The notes beneath the pieces are model-generated. The model was not told the origin of the DNA. It ran no database searches and saw nothing but the letters and a program-made list of their open reading frames with translations. A program made the translations under genes and the position numbers. From Curtobacterium sp. MCLR17_032 (lineage in GTDB: Bacteria > Actinomycetota > Actinomycetes > Actinomycetales > Microbacteriaceae): DNA of 64,000 nt. Shown in pieces: positions 32,532 through 42,232 of this stretch. How positions within the stretch are numbered: position 1 is the first letter of the stretch; every line of letters begins with the position of its first letter. The stretch is from contig NZ_CP126268.1 of the NCBI RefSeq assembly GCF_003234795.2, forward strand, positions 3,646,210 to 3,710,209, given 5' to 3'.

Positions 32532-35500
32532 TCAGCCGGCACGCGCCTCCAGGACGTCACCGACACCCGCCGACACACCGTCATCCGCAGAAGACACGGC
32601 AGCAGAAGACACCGCGCCGGACGGCTCCGCGACGGACGGTCCGGCAGCAGACGGCACGGCGACCGACCCGGTCCGGGTCGCCGCCGTGACCATGGGCACC
32701 TGCACGGTCGAGGCGATGCCCGTCCCCAGGTGCACGAGCGCCGTGCCGGGCTGCACCCGCGACGAGATCGACGACCGCGAGATCCGCACACCCACCAGGT
32801 CACCGGCGAGCGTGTCCTGCGGCGACAGCAGCGCCCCACGACGGTTCTTCTTCGCGTCCACCTGCCACCCGCCGAACCCGGCGGCCAGCCCGGTCGTGTT
32901 CCCACCGAGCACCAGCCCCTGCCCGTTGTCGGCCAACCCGCGCACGAAGGTGCGGAGCTCGGCCTTCGCGGAGCAGTCGATGAGCAGCTCGCCGTCGTCG
33001 ACGACGAGGACGACCCCGGGTCGGCCGAGCAGGTCCTCGACGTCCGACGCCGAGACGTCGTCGCCCGTGACGGTTGCCAGGACGCCGGGCAGACCGGCCA
33101 GGTCGCGCACGGCTCCTGGCCGCGGTGCGAACACGACGATCGGCGTCCCACCGGCCAGCAGCGAGCGCGCCATCGCTGCGACCATCGTCGAACGCCCGGC
33201 CCGCGAGGGGCCGGCCACGATGAAGGTGCCGCCGCCCTCGCGCAGGTCCACGGTCTGCAGCGACATGTCGTCGCCACCGATGCCGGTGACCGCGACCATC
33301 GGCGCCGGTGTGGGCGCCCCGTCGAGCTCGAGCGCGCCGTCGAGGTCCAGGTCCTTCGGCAGCGCGTCGACGCGGAACGGCCGGATGCGGGGGAGTCCGA
33401 GCGTCTCCTCGTCGGCCTTGACCCGCCGCGCGAGCGCCTGGACGGCCGCGGTCTGCCCCTGGCCCGACACGTCCTCACCCAGGGTCGCGAACTGCAGCTC
33501 GGTCCCGCTGTCCGCACGGAACCCGCGCCCCGGTGGGATGGTCGCCGGCAGCTGCCGGTGGTTGATCCCGCCGAGCGAGTAGTCCAGTCGGTCGGTCAGG
33601 CGCATCACGATCTTGTCGTCCGTCAGCGTCGACATCCGCGACGTCAGCAGCGTGCGGTCGCCCGAGATGACGACGTGGATGCCCGCCCCGGTGCCGTCGC
33701 GCAGCAACGTCTGGATCGCCTCGGTGAGGGACCCGCCGTCGACCTCCCCGAGCGTGGTGGTGAAGTTCTCCCACCGGTCGACCAGGACCAGCACGTGCGG
33801 CAGGCGGTCCGCCTCCGCGGCGAGCATCCGCTGCTCGGTGATGTTCGCGGCCCCGGCCGCGGCGATCACGTCGTGTCGTCGCGCCATCTCGCGGGTCAGG
33901 CGTTCGATCAGCCTGGAGGCGCGCTCCACCTGGGTGCGCTGGGCGACGGCCCCGCAGTGGGGCAGGGACTGCAACGACGCCAGGGCGCCGTTCCCACAGT
34001 CGACGACGTAGAGGTGCAGGTCGCTGGAGGCGATGGACCCGGCCGCGGAGGCGGCGAGGGTGCGGAGCGCCTGGGACCGGCCGGAGCCCGGGGCGCCGAC
34101 GACGTAGAGGTGGCCGAAGCGCTCGAGGTCGACGGTCGCGGCACGCTGCTGCTGGGTGTCGGGCAGGTCCTCCAGGCCCCAGGCGAAGGTCAGACCCGAA
34201 CCCCCGACGGGGGTTTCACTGACGTCAGCATGAGCAGAAGGGCCGGATGAGGAGCCGCCGACGGTCGCCGAGGCCACCGCGGACAGGGGGAGCAGCTCGG
34301 GCAGCGGCGGCAGCCACGGCGAGTGCAGCGGTCCGATGCCCATCTGCTCTCGGGCGTCCCGCATCGCCCCGACCAGGACGGACAGGTCGGTCGCTGCCGA
34401 ACCCGGACCGGACTTCGACGGGCGCTCGGGCGGCGACATCGCGAAGTCCCGCCACTCCAGCACCCGGACGAACGGCAGGACCGCACTCGCGTCCGCTTCA
34501 CCGGCCCACCGACCGCCGACGCGGGCCGACTGGAACGGCACGACCGACGAGTGCCCCAGTCGGGCGTATGCCCGTCCGGGCACGCTCTTCGGGATACGTG
34601 CCGCATCGGCCACGTCGATGACATCGGTGCTCTCGCCGCCGTCCGTCATGCGGAGGGCGACGCGCAGGTTCGTGTTCGCGCGGATGTCCGGACCGACGAC
34701 ACCGCCGGGGCGCTGGGTGGCCAGGATCAGGTGCACGCCGAGGGACCGACCGCGCTGGGCGATGCCGATCAACCCGGCGACGAAGTCGGGCAGCTCGGTG
34801 ACCATCGCCGCGAACTCGTCGATCACCAGGACCAGTCGGGGCATCTGCTCGCCGGATCCACCGCGGGCCAGGTGGGCCTCGTGGTCCTCGATGTCCTTCG
34901 CCCCGGACGCCGCCAGGATGTGCTCGCGCCGGGTCAGTTCCGCGCGCAGGGAGCGCAGGGCCCGCTCGACCAGGTGCTGGTCCAGGTCCGTGACCAGGCC
35001 GACGGTGTGCGGCAGGTCGGACGCGACACTGAAGGCCGCACCGCCCTTGTAGTCGACGAGGACGAACGTCATCCGGTCCGGACGGTTTGCCGCCGCCAGC
35101 GAGGCCACCAGGGTCTGCAGGAACTCGGACTTGCCCGACCCGGTGGTGCCGGCGACGAGCCCGTGGGGGCCGTCCCGCACCAGGTCGAGCGCGAACGGCC
35201 CGTCGATGCCGACCCCGACGACCGCCGAGGTGGTGGGGGAGCCGGACCGCCAGCGCGAGGCCATCACGGAACCGCTCGGCTGCGGCAGGTCGAGCACGTC
35301 GAGCAGCCGGGCGCTGTCCGGCACCAGGCCGTCGCCGTCCGAGCCGGAGGTGTCGCGGAGCGGCGAGAGCGCACGGGCGACCTCGTCGAACCAGTCGTCC
35401 TCGATGCGATCGGCCAGCACGAGGTCGACGGGCGCCGACATCTGGCGGCGGAGGACCAGCTGCGTCGGCGAGCGGTGCAGCACGGTGGCGACGCACTCCT

Positions 35501-37274
35501 CGGGGAGCTGCCACTCCTCTTCGTCGATGCAGATGAGCCGGATGCCCAGGGCCGGTCCGTCACGGAGCAGTCCGACGACACCGGGCATCGCACGGAGTCG
35601 GCGTGCACCGTCGAGCACGACGACGATCTCGGGCGAGAACCGACGCCGGCTGTTGACGTTCTTCTGTCGTTCGGCCCGACGCTCGGCCAGGATCTGCGTC
35701 AGTTCGGCCAGTCGGCGGCCGATGGTCTCGGCGTCCGACCCGACCAGGGCCAACGCTTCTTGCCCGTCCGTCGGTCGCACGTGGGGGAGCCAGACGGTCC
35801 ACGCCCAGTCCGGCACGGCCGACTGCGCGGTCAGCACGACGAACTGCACCTCGCGCGGGGACTGCGTGACGGCGAGCTGGCCGAGCAGCCAACGGCCGAT
35901 CGAGCGGGGCCAGGTGCCGGGTCCGGCGATGCCGACGACACCGACCTCGGCGAGCGGCACGGTCACGGGCACACCCCGGGTCCAGCGCGGTTCCTGGTCC
36001 AGGCGGTCCTGGTCGCGGTCGTCCTCGACGGTGACGGTGGAGGGCAGGTCCCCGATGCCGACCCGCACGTGCAGGTGGTCGGCGTCCGTCGGTCGGCGCT
36101 CCCACAGGCGCCGGGTCGGCGTCGTCGCGGTGATCCGCAAGGCGGCCGCATCGAGCGAGTCCGAGCGTCGCTGGTCCCGCTCGGCGAGGACGGCTCCGGC
36201 CACCGCGTCCTCGATCGCCCGCACCCGGTCGGCGTGGTCGGCCAGGGCCTTGCGGTGGCTCTTCTTGCCGGTCTTCCGTGCGGTGATCGTCTGCCCGATC
36301 ACCATGATCGGCGTCATGAACGCGAACAGCAGGTAGAACGGCGAGTGGAACACGGTCGCCATCACGATGCCGAACATCGCCGGCACGAACACCATGATCC
36401 ACGGCAGCGCCGACCGCTGCGGCGGCACGGGCGGCTTCGGGATCCGGAACGACGTCGGACGCAGGGGCGGCAGCAGGCGGGGCGGCCGGTTGAAGTCGAG
36501 CTGGCCGGAGTCCGGCGGACGCAGCAGCATCCGGTCGACCACGGCGACCGGGCGGACGGTCAGCGCCGTCTCGGCGACCCGGAGGACCGCGCCCGGCTCC
36601 CACGCGGTCCACTCGTCGCCGACGGGCTCGCCGTCGACGGTGACCTCGGGCAGCGCGGACGGGTCGGTGTCGGGGTGGCCGGCGGCGGTGTCGAGCGCCC
36701 CGGGCAGCAGCGCACCCGGCGGCAACGCAACGTGCGGCAGAGCACCCGGCGGCAGCGCACCCGGCAGGGCGGCAGCGGGGTCGCCGGACGTGCCGGTGCC
36801 GTCCGGAGCGTCCGCGACGACCGCAAGGTCCGGCGACGCCTCGGCCACGAAGGCCGGGGCGAGGCGGACGGAGACGGTCCCGTCGAAGGCGATCCGTGCC
36901 TCCAGGCCGGGCAGCCCCGCCGTCTCGGAACCGGTGAGCGTCTCGCTGTCCGGGGTGAACGCCAGGCGCACGGTCCCGACGCCGACCCGGACGCACCGGC
37001 CCGCGCCGACGCCACCGGCGACGAGCAGGTCGACCAGGCCGCGTCCGGCACCGGTGTCGGCATCGGCGCCGATGTGCAGGACGGCGCCGTCGACCAGGCC
37101 GCTGTCGGCGAAGCGCACGTCGGCGTCACCGGCCTCGGCGGGCAGGGGTGTCCCGCCGGTCCGACGCGACAACGCGTCGACGACGCAGCGCATGGTGGCG
37201 GATCCGGGTGCGTCGATGAGGACGTCCGAGCGCACGCCCGTGACGTCGTCGACGACGGTGACGACGACCTGCAT
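32532..37274 (-). CDS. essC: Type VII secretion FtsK/SpoIIIE ATPase (EssC/EccC type)
   Basis: A 1580-residue membrane ATPase. Order of parts: ubiquitin-like N-terminal domain (about 1-75), FHA-like regions (80-245) separated by a Pro/Gly/Ala/Leu repeat linker (170-194), two membrane helices (290-330), then three FtsK-like domains. The first has Walker A GTTGSGKS (709-716) and Walker B VLVIDE (815-820). The second (GAPGSGRS, 1060) and third (GPSRAGRS, 1355) have Arg for the catalytic Lys, as usual when these domains only bind substrate. It drives export of WXG100 partners. Single-chain, FHA-bearing layout is that of EssC rather than mycobacterial EccC. It overlaps its upstream gene by ATGA. 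Confidence 0.92.
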   Translation of the reverse strand: MQVVVTVVDDVTGVRSDVLIDAPGSATMRCVVDALSRRTGGTPLPAEAGDADVRFADSGLVDGAVLHIGADADTGAGRGLVDLLVAGGVGAGRCVRVGVGTVRLAFTPDSETLTGSETAGLPGLEARIAFDGTVSVRLAPAFVAEASPDLAVVADAPDGTGTSGDPAAALPGALPPGALPHVALPPGALLPGALDTAAGHPDTDPSALPEVTVDGEPVGDEWTAWEPGAVLRVAETALTVRPVAVVDRMLLRPPDSGQLDFNRPPRLLPPLRPTSFRIPKPPVPPQRSALPWIMVFVPAMFGIVMATVFHSPFYLLFAFMTPIMVIGQTITARKTGKKSHRKALADHADRVRAIEDAVAGAVLAERDQRRSDSLDAAALRITATTPTRRLWERRPTDADHLHVRVGIGDLPSTVTVEDDRDQDRLDQEPRWTRGVPVTVPLAEVGVVGIAGPGTWPRSIGRWLLGQLAVTQSPREVQFVVLTAQSAVPDWAWTVWLPHVRPTDGQEALALVGSDAETIGRRLAELTQILAERRAERQKNVNSRRRFSPEIVVVLDGARRLRAMPGVVGLLRDGPALGIRLICIDEEEWQLPEECVATVLHRSPTQLVLRRQMSAPVDLVLADRIEDDWFDEVARALSPLRDTSGSDGDGLVPDSARLLDVLDLPQPSGSVMASRWRSGSPTTSAVVGVGIDGPFALDLVRDGPHGLVAGTTGSGKSEFLQTLVASLAAANRPDRMTFVLVDYKGGAAFSVASDLPHTVGLVTDLDQHLVERALRSLRAELTRREHILAASGAKDIEDHEAHLARGGSGEQMPRLVLVIDEFAAMVTELPDFVAGLIGIAQRGRSLGVHLILATQRPGGVVGPDIRANTNLRVALRMTDGGESTDVIDVADAARIPKSVPGRAYARLGHSSVVPFQSARVGGRWAGEADASAVLPFVRVLEWRDFAMSPPERPSKSGPGSAATDLSVLVGAMRDAREQMGIGPLHSPWLPPLPELLPLSAVASATVGGSSSGPSAHADVSETPVGGSGLTFAWGLEDLPDTQQQRAATVDLERFGHLYVVGAPGSGRSQALRTLAASAAGSIASSDLHLYVVDCGNGALASLQSLPHCGAVAQRTQVERASRLIERLTREMARRHDVIAAAGAANITEQRMLAAEADRLPHVLVLVDRWENFTTTLGEVDGGSLTEAIQTLLRDGTGAGIHVVISGDRTLLTSRMSTLTDDKIVMRLTDRLDYSLGGINHRQLPATIPPGRGFRADSGTELQFATLGEDVSGQGQTAAVQALARRVKADEETLGLPRIRPFRVDALPKDLDLDGALELDGAPTPAPMVAVTGIGGDDMSLQTVDLREGGGTFIVAGPSRAGRSTMVAAMARSLLAGGTPIVVFAPRPGAVRDLAGLPGVLATVTGDDVSASDVEDLLGRPGVVLVVDDGELLIDCSAKAELRTFVRGLADNGQGLVLGGNTTGLAAGFGGWQVDAKKNRRGALLSPQDTLAGDLVGVRISRSSISSRVQPGTALVHLGTGIASTVQVPMVTAATRTGSVAVPSAAGPSVAEPSGAVSSAAVSSADDGVSAGVGDVLEARAG

Positions 37275-38212
37275 CAGGCGCCGGCCGTCTGTGTCGGAGC
37301 GGTCTCGGTCGGCGCTGCGGTCGGAGCGGCCTCGTCGACGACCGGCTCGGACAGCCCCAGGTCCATCCACCGGACCGACCCGAGCTCCGCCGAGGTCGAG
37401 GTACCGTCACGACGGCACTCCAGGGTCCAGCGCGCGAGCGGGCTCGGCTGCAGCGCGATGACGGCCCAGCGGCCGCTCGGCCGCTCGAGCAGCCGCACCA
37501 GTTCACGACCGTCCGTACCGCCCGGCAGACTCTGGACGACCAGGAGGCCCGGGGTCGCGTCCGCCGCGACGGTCGCCACCGCCTCGGCCACCGACACGGA
37601 GGCCACGGTCCCGAACTCGTCGCCGCGGACGCCGACCGTCAGCACCGGGGTCGTGCGCGACCACGGGTCGGTGCGGACCTGGTCGACGACCCGGCGGGCG
37701 ACGGCGGTGCGGGCGGCACGGTCCCCACCCAGGGCGACGACCCCGCCGACCGCGGCCAGGTCGACCAGGACGCTGCCGTCCTGGTCGGTGCCGAGGCCGA
37801 CGACCGTCGCGAACCGGACCGAGGCGTCCTCGGTCAGCGCGACGGCCTGCAGGGCCTGCATCGGTGCCGACCACGAGTGCCCGTCCGGGGTCGCGGTCCA
37901 CGGTTCCGGCGGGGCGACGGTGGGGGCGGTCAGGTCGAGCCGCACGGTGTGGCCGATCGACGCCCGGACGAAGCCGGGGAACACGACACCGGCCGTCCGG
38001 CACGAGGCCTCGACGCTCCGGAGCACGCGGTCGAGCGCCCACGCGGTGGCGTCGTCGCGCCGGACCCGGTCGGCCCAGGCGATGGCGTCCGTAGAGGTCC
38101 GGCGGCGGAGCGCGACGATCACCGGCACCACGAAGGCCAGGGTGGCGACGAACAGCAGGGCCGCGCAGGTGAGCACCAGGTGGGACGCCGGGTGCAGGAA
38201 GTCCCAGTTCAC
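37274..38212 (-). CDS. T7SS-associated membrane protein, unknown
   Basis: A 312-residue protein with one N-terminal membrane helix (VLTCAALLFVATLAFVVPVIVAL), a basic stretch, and a cytoplasmic domain of about 270 residues. It overlaps the ATPase gene and its upstream gene by 4 bp each, so it is part of the secretion operon. By place it could stand in for EccB/EccE or EssA/EssB-type scaffolds, but I see no homology to them. The tail is Thr/Pro/Ala-rich. Confidence 0.7.
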   Translation of the reverse strand: MNWDFLHPASHLVLTCAALLFVATLAFVVPVIVALRRRTSTDAIAWADRVRRDDATAWALDRVLRSVEASCRTAGVVFPGFVRASIGHTVRLDLTAPTVAPPEPWTATPDGHSWSAPMQALQAVALTEDASVRFATVVGLGTDQDGSVLVDLAAVGGVVALGGDRAARTAVARRVVDQVRTDPWSRTTPVLTVGVRGDEFGTVASVSVAEAVATVAADATPGLLVVQSLPGGTDGRELVRLLERPSGRWAVIALQPSPLARWTLECRRDGTSTSAELGSVRWMDLGLSEPVVDEAAPTAAPTETAPTQTAGA

Positions 38213-38973
38213 GCCGTGCCACCGATCTCGGCCAGACGGAGCTCGAGCGGGGTCGGTTCGGCGTCGGGGACGTCGGTCCAGCGGAACGTGGTCATCATGG
38301 CGTCGAACAGCATCACCAGGGCGTCGGTGATCCGCTCGTCGGTACCGATGTCAGTGGCGTCGTTGGCGGGCGGAACGGCGTCGGCGCCGGTCTGGGTCGG
38401 GTTCAGATCCCTCGGGGCGCTGATCGCCGAGAACGACATCACCACCCAGCGGCCCGGACGGTGCGGCACCGGGATCGTGTAGACCACCTGACGGTCGTCG
38501 ACCGCGGGCAGCTCGCCCGCCACCTCGTCCGGCACGGCCCGGCGGAGCTGCGTCTCGGTGCGGGCCGCGATGCCGCCGTCGACCTGGCGGAGGCCCGGGT
38601 CCTGCTGGTCGTGCCGGTCCGGCAGGGCGTCGGCGAGCAGCTCGGCGATGACCTCCTCCGGCGCCTGGTCGGACTCGTCGTCGACCTCGCTCTCGATGAT
38701 CGACACCGGCGGGGTGAAGCCGTCGACGGGCTGCACCGGCAGGTAGACCGCGGTCGCTCCGTTGTCGCCCGCCTCGACGACGGTCGACATCAGGCGCTTC
38801 TGCATCTCCTGGCGGAGCGGTTCGGCACGGTCGCGCGGCAGCGAGTCCGGCAGTGCGCGGGCGATGACCTCGCGGACCGTGGCGGCGAGGACCTGCCGGT
38901 CCTCCTCACGTGCGGGCAAGCGGGCCCACCCCGGCGGGACGACCATCAGGAACGACGAGATCGGGGCGGTCAT
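38209..38973 (-). CDS. T7SS locus cytoplasmic protein, unknown
   Basis: A 254-residue acidic protein without membrane segment; it begins SSFLMVVPPGWARLP and has VVYTIPVPHRPGRWVVMSFS near residue 180. It is translationally coupled to both neighbours (ATGA upstream, GTGA downstream). Together with the next protein it could be a chaperone pair in the role that EspG plays in mycobacteria; this is inference from position only. Confidence 0.7.
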   Translation of the reverse strand: MTAPISSFLMVVPPGWARLPAREEDRQVLAATVREVIARALPDSLPRDRAEPLRQEMQKRLMSTVVEAGDNGATAVYLPVQPVDGFTPPVSIIESEVDDESDQAPEEVIAELLADALPDRHDQQDPGLRQVDGGIAARTETQLRRAVPDEVAGELPAVDDRQVVYTIPVPHRPGRWVVMSFSAISAPRDLNPTQTGADAVPPANDATDIGTDERITDALVMLFDAMMTTFRWTDVPDAEPTPLELRLAEIGGTA

Positions 38974-39575
38974 GCGGACACCTCGTTCCGGACGCGGCCG
39001 ACCAGGGCGACGACCTCGGGAGCGAAGACCGGCACGACGTCGAGCTCCCGCGTCCGCCACAGCACCCGGGTGTCCACACCGTCCTGGCGCCGGACGGCGC
39101 ACACCGTCGCCCAGATCACGCCCTCGTCGTCCACGTCGAAGCGCGTCACGACCGGGCCCTCGCCGCCGACGTCCTCGGGCAGTTCGTCCACCGCCGGGGG
39201 ATCCGACGGAGCGCCACCGGTCGCGCCGGCCAGCTCGAGCAGGTCCGGGCCGGACTCGTCCGCCACCCCGACCGAGACGATCACCGGCAGCGGCCACCGG
39301 TTCGGCACGGTCAGGGCCGCGACCAGACGCTCGTCGCCGTCGAGCGAGGCGCGGAACTCCAGCAGGGTGTCGACGGCGTGTTCCGGGTCCACCGACGGAC
39401 CGTCGGCGAACAGCCGGTCGGGACCCTGCACCTCCCGGTCGATGTCCGCGACCGCGTCGAACAGGGCCAGCACGTCGGCCCGCCAGGCGGGCGTCAGCTC
39501 GTCGGCGCCGGGGACCACCAGCCACTCCGGGGCGTCGACGTCGATCGTCGAGGTCAGGACGGGTACAGCGCTCAT
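38970..39575 (-). CDS. T7SS locus cytoplasmic protein, unknown
   Basis: A 201-residue acidic protein, no membrane segment. It has a repeated style of PVIVSVGVAD and TRFDVDDEGVIWATV strands and a Pro/Gly linker between, and starts 12 bp after the stop of the large substrate gene. It could be an immunity protein or chaperone for that substrate, or a structural part. No second copy accompanies the second substrate module, which argues against a strict immunity role. Confidence 0.68.
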   Translation of the reverse strand: MSAVPVLTSTIDVDAPEWLVVPGADELTPAWRADVLALFDAVADIDREVQGPDRLFADGPSVDPEHAVDTLLEFRASLDGDERLVAALTVPNRWPLPVIVSVGVADESGPDLLELAGATGGAPSDPPAVDELPEDVGGEGPVVTRFDVDDEGVIWATVCAVRRQDGVDTRVLWRTRELDVVPVFAPEVVALVGRVRNEVSA

Positions 39576-39586
39576 GGGATGTGCTC

Positions 39587-41236
39587 TCAGGTCGTGATCG
39601 GGTGCTTGAACTCGCCGTAGGACTCGGTCCACGGGCGCTGCTGGTCGTTGCCGATCATGGTGGGGTTGATGACGAGGCCGGTGATCGACCACGCCTTGCC
39701 CTGCGCACTCATGCCGCCGTTGACCCAGGTGTGCCACTTCGGCGCCGATGACCCGACGCCGGCGAAGCCGCGCGCACCCAGCCACTTGTCGATGTTCGCG
39801 CGGTTCAGCTGCCCGTCGATGCCGGCCAGACGTTCCGCCCACCCATCGAAGCCCCTCTTCGTGAACAGATCGGAACCGAACTGTTTCGAGATGGTGCTCC
39901 AGTCGTTCTTCGCGGTGGTGCCGACCTGGCGCAGGTTCCACCAGTTCGGGTTGTCCGGGAACTTGCTCGTGAAGGCCCCGATGGCCCGGTCGACGTCCTT
40001 CATGTTCGCGGCGATCAGGTCATCGGCGCCGCGGACGAGCCCCGCTTCCTTCGCGATCTGCGTCTCGGCGGACTTGATGCCGCCCTGCAGCGCACCCTTC
40101 TGCTCGACCAGGGGCTCGAGGTTCCGCCGGAGCTGGTCGGAGATGGTCTTCGCCGCGCCGAGGCCCTTCGTCCCGACGTCCCGGAGCGCGTTCTGGGTGA
40201 AGCCGGACATCGCACCGTCGACGTGCTGCACGGCTCCGGTCTTGCCGCCGATCTGGGTCTTCAGGCTGTTGATCCGCTGGATCGCGTCGGATCGGAACTC
40301 CTTGAGGGGCGCCAGACGCTCGCCGAGCTTGGCGGTCATCGAGGTCTTGCCGGCCTTGAGCCCGCTCTTCACGGCGACGGACGTGGCCTTCGTGATGCCC
40401 GACCCGATCCCCAGCGTGGCGACGCCGACGACGGCCATCACCAGGTCGAAGACGTTGCCCTCGCCCAGTGCGACGAGCCCGAGCTGGGCGACCAGCCCCA
40501 CGCCGGCGGCGACCGCACCCATGATCGCCAGGACGCCGACGCCCGGGATCAGGATCGCCAGCGCCGCCAGGGCGATGCCGATGTAGGTGAAGATCTTGAC
40601 GATCAGCTTGAGCAGCTTCGAGAAGAACGCCTTGATCTTGTCGCCGAGCGTGTCGTGCAGTCCGTCGTGCCACGATGCCCGGATCGTCGCGGCGGCCGCC
40701 TTGCCCGCGGCAGTGATGCCGTCGAGCGCCCGGTGCAGTCGGGCCTTCGCCGCGTCGGCGTCACCCTGGGCGGCGGACGACGCCCGGCCCTTGGCGCTGA
40801 CGGCGTCCTGCTCCTCGGTCGTCATCGGCGGGGCGTCCTGCGCGCGGTCCTTCGACGGGTCGGGCATCGACGCGGCGCGGGTGCCGGCGGCGTCGGCCTC
40901 CTCGGCGTCCTGCAGAGCAGCGGCACTCTCGTCGAGGGCGTGCTGCAGTTCGGGCAGGTACGCCGTCAGGGCGTCGCGGATGGCGTCGTAGCGGCCGGAC
41001 ATCTTCGTCAGCGAGGCGGCGACCTCCTTGCTCTTCTTCCGCACGGCGTCGGCCGTCGCGCCCTTGAACTGCGCGTCGTCGCCGTCACCGATGCGCCGGA
41101 GCACGTCGGCTTCCGAGGTGATCTCCTCGGCGATGGTCTTGTAGTACGTGACCAGTTCCTGCACCACGGGGACGTCGGCCACGACCGGGTCGGACGACTG
41201 GTCGAGCAGGGCCCAGTTCCCACCGCGGGCCGGCAT
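39587..41236 (-). CDS. Large T7SS substrate-like protein A (549 residues)
   Basis: A 549-residue protein. Residues 1-115 form helices like an LXG or WXG-type targeting domain (LVTYYKTIAEEIT, GATADAVRKKSKEVA), 115-200 is a polar, Ala-rich linker, 205-280 holds two hydrophobic segments, then a long helical region and a C-terminal domain with Trp-rich PNWWNLRQ and PKWHTWVNGG. Its start overlaps the small partner gene (TGATG). The first 230 residues are closely matched by the protein at 42233, while the C-termini differ, the pattern of polymorphic secreted effectors. No catalytic motif recognised. Confidence 0.75.
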   Translation of the reverse strand: MPARGGNWALLDQSSDPVVADVPVVQELVTYYKTIAEEITSEADVLRRIGDGDDAQFKGATADAVRKKSKEVAASLTKMSGRYDAIRDALTAYLPELQHALDESAAALQDAEEADAAGTRAASMPDPSKDRAQDAPPMTTEEQDAVSAKGRASSAAQGDADAAKARLHRALDGITAAGKAAAATIRASWHDGLHDTLGDKIKAFFSKLLKLIVKIFTYIGIALAALAILIPGVGVLAIMGAVAAGVGLVAQLGLVALGEGNVFDLVMAVVGVATLGIGSGITKATSVAVKSGLKAGKTSMTAKLGERLAPLKEFRSDAIQRINSLKTQIGGKTGAVQHVDGAMSGFTQNALRDVGTKGLGAAKTISDQLRRNLEPLVEQKGALQGGIKSAETQIAKEAGLVRGADDLIAANMKDVDRAIGAFTSKFPDNPNWWNLRQVGTTAKNDWSTISKQFGSDLFTKRGFDGWAERLAGIDGQLNRANIDKWLGARGFAGVGSSAPKWHTWVNGGMSAQGKAWSITGLVINPTMIGNDQQRPWTESYGEFKHPITT

Positions 41237-41544
41237 CAGGCACCACCGTCGGTCGGGTGGGACTCGGTGGTGAGCTTCTCGGAGAGGTCGTGCTCGAGGT
41301 CGGTGAAGTTCTCGGTCGCCTTCTGCATCTTCTCGTGCAGGTCCTTGACGGCGCCCTTCATCTTGTTGCGGTGGATCTTCCAGTCGCCGGAGAAGTCGTG
41401 CATCGCCTTCTGCACGTCGTGCTGGCCGTAGACGTCGCTGAGCGCCCGGTCGTCGGACTTCTGGTGCTCGAGTTCGTCGGAGATGTGCTGCAGCTTGGTG
41501 GCCGAGTCCTCGAGGACGGCCGAGGTGATGATGAGGTCTGCCAT
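41236..41544 (-). CDS. Small helical T7SS partner protein, copy A
   Basis: A 102-residue, all-helical protein. FSGDWKIHRNKMKG near its middle looks like the WXG turn of WXG100-like partners of LXG substrates. It probably binds the N-terminal domain of the substrate encoded by the next gene, with which it overlaps. It differs from copy B (43672-43983) at only about eight positions. Confidence 0.72.
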   Translation of the reverse strand: MADLIITSAVLEDSATKLQHISDELEHQKSDDRALSDVYGQHDVQKAMHDFSGDWKIHRNKMKGAVKDLHEKMQKATENFTDLEHDLSEKLTTESHPTDGGA

Positions 41545-41580
41545 GGTGCTCCCGATCAGTCGTGCCGGAGGTGAACGGGT

Positions 41581-41608
41581 CGGGGCCCCACCGAACGGCG
41601 GGGCCCCG
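41581..41608 (-). terminator. Hairpin between WXG100 and partner genes, module A
   Basis: CGGGGCCCC (41581-41589) pairs with GGGGCCCCG (41600-41608). It lies 13 bases after the leftward WXG100 stop with no U run. Partial termination or RNA protection would give more WXG100 than downstream proteins. Confidence 0.65.
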
Positions 41609-41621
41609 GTCCGGAAGCGGA

Positions 41622-41915
41622 CTACTTGATCGCGTTCGCCAGCTCGGAGTCCGTCTGCTGCAGGGCCTCGGCGGCCTTGTTGAGGTACGTGGACATGCCC
41701 TCGAGACCCTCGATGGTCTTCGTGGCACCGTCGTTGAACTCCTGGTACGAGTTGCCGAACGCGACCGAGGACTGGTCGGTCACGTAGCCGCCGGAGATGA
41801 GCGAGTCCACGAGGGACTTCAGCTCACGGAGCTTCGAGGTGATGTCCTGCTCGCCGTTGACCAGACGGGTCGCGGCATCCTGCATCTCGCCGTAGGTGAC
41901 GTTCAAGTTGGGCAT
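41622..41915 (-). CDS. WXG100-family protein (EsxA/B-like), copy A
   Basis: A 97-residue helical-hairpin protein. In place of the WXG turn it has AFGNSYQEF, still an aromatic-x-Gly type turn, and a C-terminal YLNKAAEAL stretch. WXG100 proteins are exported by the type VII ATPase and activate it. ATG 41915 has AGGAGCA upstream. It is the first gene of the leftward operon ending with the ATPase. It is 95/97 identical to copy B (44059-44352). Confidence 0.88.
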   Translation of the reverse strand: MPNLNVTYGEMQDAATRLVNGEQDITSKLRELKSLVDSLISGGYVTDQSSVAFGNSYQEFNDGATKTIEGLEGMSTYLNKAAEALQQTDSELANAIK

Positions 41916-42195
41916 TGCGTGCTCCTGTCAGTCGCATCGCACCCGGTGTCGCTCGGTCGGGTGCGCCCCCCGGATGAGGGACTGCCGAGAGGTTATTCCG
42001 GGTCGGTACGACCCGGCGGGGTACGTTTCCGCACCACCGTGCGATCGGCTGCTACACACCGATGTGCACATTCCAGCATGCCGGTCCGGCCGGCCTGGAG
42101 GATCGGGGGCGCGTGCGCGACGCCCGTCGCGCGGAATTGTCATGTCACCCGACAAACAATCTTCTCACCCTCGGCGTGTCGCCCCGGTACGAAAA
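41916..42195. other. Promoter region between the two secretion modules
   Basis: This 280-bp gap holds the start signals of the module A operon. A stem (CGCACCC facing GGGTGCG around 41937-41965) is visible near the start. No gene seen. Confidence 0.45.
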
Positions 42196-42197
42196 GC

Positions 42198-42227
42198 GCG
42201 CGGGTCCTCCCAACGGAGGACCCGCGC
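42198..42227 (-). terminator. Rho-independent terminator after module B
   Basis: GCGCGGGTCCTCC (42198-42210) and GGAGGACCCGCGC (42215-42227) form a perfect 13-bp stem with loop CAAC; read leftward it is followed by GC and TTTT. It lies 5 bp after the stop of substrate B and separates module B from module A. Confidence 0.9.
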
Positions 42228-42232
42228 CCGGC

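Noticed and set aside
34323..38330. Very long plus-strand open frame across the secretion genes
   Set aside because: It is antisense to three well-supported, overlapping genes, and its protein is low-complexity Arg/Gly/Asp text with no domain. A side effect of high G+C.
41916..42195. An immunity gene between the two secretion modules
   Set aside because: All frames in this gap are short and compositionally random.
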